This document shows positions 58,626 to 64,000 of a stretch of DNA of 64,000 nucleotides, in pieces (positions within the stretch are counted from its first letter, which is position 1; the number at the start of each line of letters is the position of its first letter). The notes beneath the pieces are model-generated. The model searched no databases. It worked only from the letters and a program-made list of their open reading frames with translations, and was not told the origin of the DNA. Made by a program: the position numbers and the translations under genes. The stretch is from contig NZ_NFMB01000006.1 in the NCBI RefSeq assembly GCF_002161215.1, positions 186,001 through 250,000 of the forward strand, read 5' to 3'. Source of the stretch: Flavonifractor sp. An10 (lineage in GTDB: Bacteria > Bacillota > Clostridia > Oscillospirales > Oscillospiraceae).

Positions 58626-59489
58626 ATGGACGAACCACATCCGCATATGCAAGTAACTTTTCCCTTTGACAGCAACATCCGCTATCTGCCTCTTGTCTAT
58701 CTTATCCCAGCAGACCAGATCGTCAGGTATCCTACGCTGAATGCACTGCCACGGTGTCTTTCTGAAATAGCGGCATCCGAACCGATGATGGACTTGCTCG
58801 ACAGCGACGCTTTCTTGAAGGACATCATGGACGCCATAGCTGCTTTGGCCTTTCCGCACTTTGGCTTTGGCGGGTGGAAAGAACACTACACTGGCTACTG
58901 TCCAGTTTGGCGGCTCTCCTATGCGCTACCACTTTGGGCCAGCTTAATAGATCAGGAATGTGGTTGGGGATTGCAGCTTTTATTTCGCATGAAGCCTGGA
59001 ACACAAATTCCGTTCCCAGACGCCGATCAGGTAAGAGAATTATTTGCCCATGTGGTGAAGCGTGCGATTACGGAGCAGGGGTGGCAACCAATTTTGGACA
59101 TCGTGCGAGAAATACCCTGCGATGAAGATTTTGAAAAATGGGATACCAACGCTCGCAAAGACTTTCTCCGCAGGTGGTATCACACCCGCTCCAAGAAAGT
59201 ACAGACCGTTTCACTGGAAGGAATGCTGGAAAACAGTGATGACGACAGTCCTATTTTCCATATTCCAGATCCAAGCCAAAATGTAGAGGAATATGTGATC
59301 GCTAAGGACTTTGTGGAACGGTTTTTAAAGACCTTGCCCCTGAAAGATCGGCAGATTGTTGAACTGAGACAGGATGGATTTACTTACGAGGAAATTGCGG
59401 ACAAGCTGGGGTATAAAAACCACAGCGGAGTTATCAAACGAGTGGAGGCGGTAAAAAAGAAACTTCAAAAGTACAGATGCAGCGTATGA
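58626..59489 (+). CDS. Sigma-70-like protein of the mobile element
   Basis: The 287-aa protein ends in a sigma region-4 helix-turn-helix (LPLKDRQIVELRQDGFTYEE, IADKLGYKNHSGVIKRV). The first 200 residues do not match sigma region 2 and are unrecognised. Proteins of this type occur in gut Firmicute integrative elements and may direct polymerase to element genes. GGAGGTCAG precedes the ATG. Confidence 0.75.
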   Translation: MDEPHPHMQVTFPFDSNIRYLPLVYLIPADQIVRYPTLNALPRCLSEIAASEPMMDLLDSDAFLKDIMDAIAALAFPHFGFGGWKEHYTGYCPVWRLSYALPLWASLIDQECGWGLQLLFRMKPGTQIPFPDADQVRELFAHVVKRAITEQGWQPILDIVREIPCDEDFEKWDTNARKDFLRRWYHTRSKKVQTVSLEGMLENSDDDSPIFHIPDPSQNVEEYVIAKDFVERFLKTLPLKDRQIVELRQDGFTYEEIADKLGYKNHSGVIKRVEAVKKKLQKYRCSV

Positions 59490-59490
59490 A

Positions 59491-59527
59491 AGCCACGCAG
59501 ACCAGAAGGTTGTGCGTGGCTTTTTTG
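59491..59527 (+). terminator. Terminator after the sigma-like gene
   Basis: AGCCACGCA pairs with TGCGTGGCT, followed by TTTTTT. A second hairpin with a U-run (CGCCACC near 59640 and GGTTTGGCG near 59663, then TTTTTTT) lies downstream, before the next promoter. Confidence 0.85.
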
Positions 59528-59756
59528 CGCTCAAGCCGGATGAAAAGAGGTGAAAATTCCCCCGAATTTTTGAAGGATCGCCGTTCAATGAACGATTGAC
59601 TGTTTTTGTGTCGGTTATTTTCTGGAGAGCGCGCCACCGTGAAGCGAACGGAGTTCATGGTTTGGCGGGCTTTTTTTCATTTCCGGCAAATCCCACACAA
59701 AACAGCGAAACCGAATATTGCTCTTTACGGGGCAGACATAGAAAGGAGAGAGAACA

Positions 59757-59969
59757 ATGGGCATTCGAGAAGAAATCAAGTCCTATATCGTCCGTTCTGG
59801 CATGACCATGACAGAGGTAGTGGATAGGCTGTACGACGATTACGATTGGAGCCGCAGCGTTCCCAATCTATCCGGCAAATTGCGTCGGGGTTCCCTGCGA
59901 TACCAAGAAGCCGTGGAGCTTGCGGATGTGCTGGACTATGACATTGTCTGGGTCAAGCGTAAGCGGTAA
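59757..59969 (+). CDS. DUF6471-like small DNA-binding protein
   Basis: The 70-aa protein starts MGIREEIKSYIVRSGMTMTE and has VPNLSGKLRRGSLRYQEAVE with LADVLDYDIVWV, the pattern of a DUF6471/HTH-like element protein. AAAGGAGAGAG precedes the ATG. It lies 9 bases before the MobV relaxase gene and may bind near oriT or regulate mobilisation. Confidence 0.65.
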   Translation: MGIREEIKSYIVRSGMTMTEVVDRLYDDYDWSRSVPNLSGKLRRGSLRYQEAVELADVLDYDIVWVKRKR

Positions 59970-59978
59970 GGAGGTACA

Positions 59979-60935
59979 ATGGCACAAAAAGCACAGCACG
60001 CAATTTTACGCTTTGCCAAACACAAGGCGGGGCCGGCAGGGGCATTGGAAGCCCACCACGAGCGTACAAAGGAAAAGTACGCCAGCAATCCCGATATTGA
60101 CATCAGTAAAAGCAAGGACAATTTTCACATTATTCAGCCTACGCAGAAGTACCGAAAGGAAATTGACACTCGCATCAAGGCGGCGGGGTGCCGTACCAGG
60201 AAGGACAGCACTATGTTTGTGGACACGCTGATTACCGCCAGCCCGGAGTTCTTCACAGGCCGAAGCAAGAAAGAAGTACAAGCCTACTTCACCGAAGCGG
60301 TAGCTTTTATGGAGAAGAAGGTGGGCCGGGGGAACATTTTTTCCGCTGTGGTACACATGGATGAAAAAACACCTCATCTTCACCTGTGCTTTACCCCCAT
60401 CACAGAGGACGGGCGGCTGTCTGCAAAGGAGATTTTGGGCAACCGGGCGCAGCTTTCAAAATGGCAGGACGAGTTTCACGCCCACATGAAAAAGGTGTTC
60501 CCCGTCCTCAAGCGGGGCGAGAGCGCCCTTGTCACCAAGCGCAAGCACATTCCCACATGGTTGTTCAAGCAGTCCGTAGACCTCACCCGGCAACAGCAGG
60601 CCATAGAAAAGGCGGTGTCGGAAATCGGGGTGCTGAACGCCGGGAAAAAACGAGACGAAATTTTGGAGATGGTGGGGCCATATTTCTCCCGGCTGGAAAA
60701 GCATTTGGGACAGATGAAGAAATACCAAGCCACCATCGACTATCTGACGCAGGAGAACGAGGGCTTGAAGGAAAAGGTCAACAGCGAAAAGAGCATACAG
60801 AAGCAGATGGAGGTGTTGACACTGAAAAAGGATAACGAGCGGCTGCGGCGGTTTGTGGACAGTATTCCCCCTGAGGTGCGTCGGATACTCAGAGAGCAGC
60901 AGCGCCAGCAGCGACCCAAAGATCACGATCTGTAA
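59979..60935 (+). CDS. mobV: MobV (Pre/Mob) family relaxase
   Basis: The 318-aa protein starts AQKAQHAILRFAKHKAGPAG and has the MobV signature AVVHMDEKTPHLHLCFTPIT (H-x-D-E-x-x-P-H-x-H, about residues 125-135), with a coiled coil at the C-terminus (about 225-300). This class nicks pMV158-type origins, and such an origin is present at 54661-54730. AAGGAGGTAC precedes the ATG. It would let a conjugative helper mobilise the defence-carrying element. Confidence 0.92.
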   Translation: MAQKAQHAILRFAKHKAGPAGALEAHHERTKEKYASNPDIDISKSKDNFHIIQPTQKYRKEIDTRIKAAGCRTRKDSTMFVDTLITASPEFFTGRSKKEVQAYFTEAVAFMEKKVGRGNIFSAVVHMDEKTPHLHLCFTPITEDGRLSAKEILGNRAQLSKWQDEFHAHMKKVFPVLKRGESALVTKRKHIPTWLFKQSVDLTRQQQAIEKAVSEIGVLNAGKKRDEILEMVGPYFSRLEKHLGQMKKYQATIDYLTQENEGLKEKVNSEKSIQKQMEVLTLKKDNERLRRFVDSIPPEVRRILREQQRQQRPKDHDL

Positions 60936-60963
60936 ACCATCTTTGAGAAAAACGGAGGTACAT

Positions 60964-61143
60964 TTGGGTAGAAGAAAAAAGCTGATCAACAACACCGATA
61001 TTCCCCAGCACCAGATCGAAGCAATAGCCTGCTGCATCCTGCCGGACATTCTGGCCTTCTATGAGAGCGAGGAAGGGCAGCGGGAGTTTTCTGAATGGAA
61101 GAAGCAGAGAGAAATAGAGAAGCAAGAGGCAAAAACAGAATAA
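60964..61143 (+). CDS. Small hypothetical protein at the end of the MobV element
   Basis: The 59-aa protein starts (TTG) GRRKKLINNTDIPQHQIEAI and has ACCILPDILAFYESEEGQRE. ACGGAGGTAC precedes the TTG at 60964. A decayed copy lies at 48455-48600, so this is a fixed part of the element family. Function is unknown. Confidence 0.65.
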   Translation: MGRRKKLINNTDIPQHQIEAIACCILPDILAFYESEEGQREFSEWKKQREIEKQEAKTE

Positions 61144-61152
61144 TGGCATAGC

Positions 61153-61195
61153 AAAAGCGGGGTGTCATCCGAAAAGGGTGGCACCCCGCTTTTTT
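61153..61195 (+). terminator. Terminator at the end of the MobV operon
   Basis: AAAAGCGGGGTG pairs with CACCCCGCTTTT and is followed by TTT. The 61196-61291 stretch beyond it shows no recognisable gene. Confidence 0.88.
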
Positions 61196-61291
61196 GCGTT
61201 TATATAGATTTCTTCTTTTTCCGTGGCCCTCTTGGCTTGGAAGTCGGTTTGCGCTTCACCCCGTTGCGAAAATAGGCGGTTTCGTAACGGT

Positions 61292-61352
61292 CAAAGAAAA
61301 CAAATAATCCGAACCCATCTCCTATCGGAAACAAGTTCGGATTATATTGGTT
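61292..61352 (-). terminator. Terminator of the intact tRNA-Leu (repeat copy 2a)
   Basis: On the minus strand, AATCCGAAC and GTTCGGATT form a stem after the tRNA CCA, followed by TTTGTTTTCTTTG. The segment with the CCA end is repeated at 49299-49362. Confidence 0.8.
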
Positions 61353-61438
61353 TGGTGCGGGCGGCGGGACTCGAACCCGCACACCACTAAGGTAATGGAA
61401 CCTAAATCCATCGAGTCTGCCAATTCCACCACGCCCGC
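61353..61438 (-). tRNA. tRNA-Leu (anticodon UAG)
   Basis: The minus strand folds as an 86-nt class-II tRNA with encoded CCA. The acceptor is GCGGGCG/CGCCCGC, the D arm has GTGGAATTGGCAGAC, the anticodon stem ATGGA/TCCAT encloses the loop TTTAGGT (anticodon UAG), the variable arm is long, and the T arm is GCGGG-TTCGAGT-CCCGC. It lies 287 bases inside the right edge of the island and has the same anticodon as the tRNA that the island splits. Confidence 0.95.
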
Positions 61439-61538
61439 AGATATGAGCGGCAGGGAACCCTGTCGCTATTTTGCTGCCCTCTGTTTTCACACGGGGAGGG
61501 ACTACCCGAGGCGGAGCAATATGCTTGACCCGCGTGTA

Positions 61539-61567
61539 TAAAAACAGGCGTGGAGCCTGTTTTTATT
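61539..61567. terminator. Bidirectional terminator near the island edge
   Basis: AAAAACAGGC-GTGGA-GCCTGTTTTT has U-runs on both strands. It lies between the intact tRNA-Leu and the 5' half of the split tRNA. The remainder of 61568-61708 shows no gene. Confidence 0.75.
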
Positions 61568-61724
61568 AAAATAATAGTGTAGTGTGTGCAAAATTCTGGG
61601 ACTGACTTTGTCAGTCTGCGATTTCAACGCACAGAGTGCGATGAAATTATGATTTTTTATCCATGAGTGGCAATTGGGGATGGTCAGAATATCCGCTTAA
61701 ATAATCCGTCACTGAGGTGACAGC

Positions 61725-61763
61725 ACCTAAATCTCGCATGTCTACCAATTCCATCACAGGCGC
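61725..61763 (-). pseudogene. 5' half of a split tRNA-Leu(UAG)
   Basis: The minus strand reads GCGCCTG (acceptor), TG, a D arm with ATGGAATTGGTAGACAT, then GCGAGA and TTTAGGT (anticodon stem and loop). Instead of the matching TCTCG it continues GCTGTCACC into the island. The missing 3' half is at 29858-29910. Confidence 0.85.
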
Positions 61764-61870
61764 AGGGCAGGTAAATTAAGTGTACCATCCGGCATGGAAA
61801 ATGTCAATTGCACTCTGACACCGGGGCGGTTATAATAGAGGGGAAACCCAACACACAAGGGGGAACTCGT

Positions 61871-62740
61871 ATGAAACGCGCGCCGAGGATCGCCGCCATT
61901 CAGGATCTCTCCGGCTTTGGCCGCTGCTCCACCACCGTGGTGCTGCCGGTGCTGTCCGCCATGGGCGGGCAGTGCTGTCCCATGCTTACAGCTTACCTGT
62001 CCGCCCACACCGCCTTCCCGCCCAGCCCGCACTCCGTCTTTCTGGATCTCTCGGATCAGATGTCGGAGACCGCCGCCCACTGGGCGGAGCTGGGGGTGAC
62101 CTTTGACGCCATCTACAGCGGCTTTCTGGGCTCGGCCGGCCAGATCGCCCAGATTGAGGCATTTTACCGGCAGTTCCGCCGGGCGGACACCCTGGTGCTG
62201 GTGGATCCGGTGATGGGCGACCACGGGAAGCCCTACCGCACCTACACGCCGGAGCTGTGCCGCCGCATGGAGGAGCTGGCCGCCCAGGCCGACGTGATCA
62301 CCCCCAATCTCACCGAGGCCTCCCTGCTGCTGGGGGAGGACTACACCTCCTGCCCCGGGGACGAGGCCGGCCTGCGGGCCTGGCTGGAGCGGCTGAGCCT
62401 GGACGGGCAGCGCTCCGTGGTGCTCACGGGGGTGGGGCTGCACCCCGGCGTGACCGGCGCGGGCTGCTTCGACCGGGAGACCGGCCGGATCTCCTTCGCC
62501 ATGGCCCGGCAGGAGCCCGCCCGCTTCTCCGGCACCGGGGATCTCTTCGCCAGCGTGCTGCTGGGCTCCCTGCTGCGGGGGGAGGGCCTGGCCGACGCCT
62601 CCCAGCGGGCGGCGGATTTTGTCCAGCACTGTGTGGCCTATACCCTGGCCGTGGGCACTCCCCTGCCGGAGGGCGTCCAGTTTGAGCCCCTGCTGGGCGA
62701 GCTGATGGGCCCCGCCCCCAGCCGTACAGATGTTCGTTGA
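61871..62740 (+). CDS. pdxK: Pyridoxamine/pyridoxal kinase
   Basis: The 289-aa ribokinase-fold enzyme phosphorylates vitamin B6 vitamers to make PLP. It has IQDLSGFGRCSTTVVLPVLS, DPVMGDHGKPY, VITPNLTEASLLLG, and the anion-hole/catalytic FSGTGDLFASVLLG (about residues 220-233). Length fits the family. CAAGGGGGAAC precedes the ATG at 61871. It is the first chromosomal gene right of the island. Confidence 0.93.
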   Translation: MKRAPRIAAIQDLSGFGRCSTTVVLPVLSAMGGQCCPMLTAYLSAHTAFPPSPHSVFLDLSDQMSETAAHWAELGVTFDAIYSGFLGSAGQIAQIEAFYRQFRRADTLVLVDPVMGDHGKPYRTYTPELCRRMEELAAQADVITPNLTEASLLLGEDYTSCPGDEAGLRAWLERLSLDGQRSVVLTGVGLHPGVTGAGCFDRETGRISFAMARQEPARFSGTGDLFASVLLGSLLRGEGLADASQRAADFVQHCVAYTLAVGTPLPEGVQFEPLLGELMGPAPSRTDVR

Positions 62741-62812
62741 CAGACAATATGCAATGATATATGCAGGGTAAAGTCCCGGTCAGGATCGGGTAAAACCCCG
62801 GTATATAAGGCT

Positions 62813-62868
62813 CTTTCCACATTGTCCACAGGGTTATCCACATCGCTTTTCCACCGCGTTTGTCCACA
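62813..62868 (+). promoter_or_regulatory. Run of five DnaA-box-like 9-mers
   Basis: CTTTCCACA (62813), TTGTCCACA (62822), TTATCCACA (62834, a perfect box), TTTTCCACC (62847) and TTGTCCACA (62860) are all in one orientation with starts 9-13 bases apart. They lie before mnmE, a gene close to the replication origin in many Firmicutes. Confidence 0.7.
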
Positions 62869-62883
62869 GATATGCAGATTCCG

Positions 62884-62965
62884 GTTGACATAAGCAAAGT
62901 CAAGGGAAATTTGTCCGGCGGATTCGCCAATCTTTTTCCGCCGCCCGGCCTGCGCCGGGCGGCGG
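62884..62965 (+). promoter_or_regulatory. mnmE leader: possible -35 box and GC-rich hairpin
   Basis: TTGACA at about 62885-62890 could be a -35 box. CCGCCGCCCGGC (62938-62949) and GCCGGGCGGCGG (62954-62965) form a perfect 12-bp stem preceded by CTTTTT, 23 bases before the mnmE start. It may attenuate or stabilise the transcript. Confidence 0.5.
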
Positions 62966-62988
62966 CCGTGTCTCGTTGAGGTGAGAAT

Positions 62989-64000
62989 ATGTCCCAAACC
63001 ATCGCTGCCATTGCCACGCCCCCCGCCCCCAGCGCCATCGGCATCCTGCGCCTGAGCGGAGACGGCGCCATCGAGGCCGCCGCCGCCGTGTTCCGCCCCA
63101 CCGGCGGAAAGTCCCTGGCGGAGTATGAGAGCCGCCGGCTGGTCTACGGCACCCTGCTGGGCCCCGACGGTGCCCCCATCGACCAGGCCCTGGCCACCAT
63201 CTCCCGGGCGCCCCGCAGCTATACCGGGGAGGACACGGCGGAGTTTCAGTGCCACGGCTCGCCGGCGGTGCTCCAGCTGGGGCTGGAGGCCCTGTTTGCC
63301 CAGGGGGTGCGGCAGGCCGGGCCGGGGGAGTTCACCCGGCGGGCCTTCCTCAACGGCAAGCTGGATCTGACCCAGGCGGAGGCGGTGGCGGATCTCATCG
63401 ACGCGGAGACCCCCGCCGCCGTGCGGCAGGCCGCCGGGCAGCTCTCCGGCGCCCTGGGCCGCCGGGTGGGGGCAATCTACGACGGCCTGGTGGATCTCAT
63501 GGCCCACTTCCACGCGGTGCTGGACTACCCCGACGAGGACATCGACCCCTTCCGGGCGGACACCATCCGGGCGGGGCTGGAGGAGGCCCGGGCGGGCCTG
63601 TCCGCCCTGCTGGCCACCTATGAGCGGGGGCGGTACATCGCCGGCGGGGTGCCCTGCGTGCTGGTGGGGCGGCCCAACGCGGGCAAGTCCTCCCTGCTCA
63701 ACGCCCTGGTGGGCTACGACCGGGCCATCGTCACCGACGTGCCCGGCACCACCCGGGACACGGTGGAGGCCCGGTGCAGACTGGGCGGGGTGGTGCTCAA
63801 GCTCATCGACACCGCCGGCCTGCGGGACACGGAGGATGCGGTGGAGCGCATCGGCGTGGCGCGCAGCAGGGCCGCCCTGGAGGAGGCCCGGCTGGCCCTG
63901 CTGGTGGTGGACGGGTCGGAGCCCCTGACGGCCGAGGACTTGGCCGCCATGGACGAGGCCGAAAAGGCCCCCCGGGTGCTCTGCCTGGTGAACAAGTCCG
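62989..64000 (+). CDS. mnmE: tRNA modification GTPase MnmE (partial, runs off the window)
   Basis: The visible 337 residues start MSQTIAAIATPPAPSAIGIL and include the THF-binding domain with RAPRSYTGEDTAEFQCHGSP and FTRRAFLNGKLDLTQAEAVA, then the G domain with G1 GRPNAGKSS (near 228), the G2 segment VPGTTRDTVE and G3 DTAGLRDTEDAVE; the NKS of G4 is the last thing seen. MnmE with MnmG modifies U34 of several tRNAs. GAGGTGAGA precedes the ATG. Confidence 0.95.
   Translation, partial: MSQTIAAIATPPAPSAIGILRLSGDGAIEAAAAVFRPTGGKSLAEYESRRLVYGTLLGPDGAPIDQALATISRAPRSYTGEDTAEFQCHGSPAVLQLGLEALFAQGVRQAGPGEFTRRAFLNGKLDLTQAEAVADLIDAETPAAVRQAAGQLSGALGRRVGAIYDGLVDLMAHFHAVLDYPDEDIDPFRADTIRAGLEEARAGLSALLATYERGRYIAGGVPCVLVGRPNAGKSSLLNALVGYDRAIVTDVPGTTRDTVEARCRLGGVVLKLIDTAGLRDTEDAVERIGVARSRAALEEARLALLVVDGSEPLTAEDLAAMDEAEKAPRVLCLVNKS

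Larger units (their letters stand above)
29904..61731. mobile_element. 31.8-kb genomic island inserted in the anticodon loop of tRNA-Leu(UAG)
   Basis: The 7-base anticodon-loop sequence (ACCTAAA on the plus strand) is present at both edges, 29904-29910 and 61725-61731, next to the 3' and 5' halves of the same tRNA gene. Just inside, inverted repeats face each other: GGTGATGTCACCTTAGTGA at 29911-29929 and, inverted, TCACTGAGGTGACAGCACC at 61709-61727 (17 of 19 match). The island holds a metabolic operon, efflux genes, two mobilisation systems, four serine recombinases, defence genes and a complete tRNA-Leu(UAG). No tyrosine integrase is seen, so it may no longer move as a whole. Confidence 0.8.

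Noticed and set aside
61200-61490. 96-aa minus-strand frame
   Set aside because: It reads through the tRNA-Leu gene and its terminator, so it is not a likely protein.
61572-61590. Second oriT-like string (TAGTGTAGTGTGTGC)
   Set aside because: It lacks the inverted repeat and the TTATACC part present at 54694-54724, so the likeness is superficial.
1-64000. CRISPR array
   Set aside because: No regularly spaced direct repeats with unique spacers and no cas-like genes were seen.

Overview
The window looks like a chromosomal segment of a high-GC gut Firmicute of the Oscillospirales (Flavonifractor/Lawsonibacter/Intestinimonas-like). The evidence is the gdpP-rplI-dnaB-tilS-hpt-ftsH order, strong AGGAGG-type ribosome sites, ferredoxin-dependent 2-oxoacid metabolism, an SLH-domain surface protein, and mobile elements typical of gut Clostridia. 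The genus is an inference; no rRNA gene is present.

Region 1 (1-12.0 kb) is housekeeping: c-di-AMP phosphodiesterase, ribosomal protein L9, replicative helicase, tRNA-Ile lysidine synthetase, hypoxanthine phosphoribosyltransferase, FtsH and a macrodomain protein. An IS200-type insertion, a cell-wall amidase, and a radical SAM/TatD pair follow. Region 2 (12.08-14.7 kb) is a lower-GC arsenic cassette (arsR, an ArsP-type permease, a thioredoxin-like protein, arsC) that abuts the remnant of a histidine kinase gene. Region 3 (14.7-29.8 kb) returns to chromosomal genes: crcB, metG, an Lrp regulator, a MATE pump, an asymmetric ABC-F protein, tag, an RlmA-like methyltransferase and a two-protease SLH surface protein. 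It also holds a 1.1-kb block of non-coding repeats and a decayed IS200-like element with a nested MITE.

Region 4 (29.9-61.7 kb) is the main result. A tRNA-Leu(UAG) gene is split at its anticodon loop. The 3' half lies at 29858-29910 and the 5' half at 61725-61763, in the order and orientation expected for one 31.8-kb insertion, with 19-bp inverted repeats just inside both ends. The island carries its own complete tRNA-Leu(UAG) at 61353-61438. From left to right it holds: (a) a four-subunit 2-oxoacid:ferredoxin oxidoreductase, a P-loop protein, a carboxylate transporter, an HMG-CoA-lyase-like enzyme and a CoA-transferase behind a clear sigma-54 promoter, with a PrpR-type sigma-54 activator nearby; (b) a TetR/MFS efflux pair; (c) a mobilisable unit with DUF6076, a RepA-like ATPase, MobC, a relaxase and two serine recombinases; (d) modules ending in copies of tRNA-Leu 3'-end/terminator sequence, with an FRG-domain protein and more serine recombinases; (e) a MobV-mobilisable unit with a pMV158-like oriT, a Shedu-type nuclease and a NotI-like restriction-modification pair. 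The repeats suggest stepwise accretion of elements at tRNA-Leu 3' ends inside one island.

Region 5 (61.8-64 kb) is chromosomal again: pyridoxamine kinase, a run of DnaA-box-like 9-mers, and the start of mnmE, which runs off the window.
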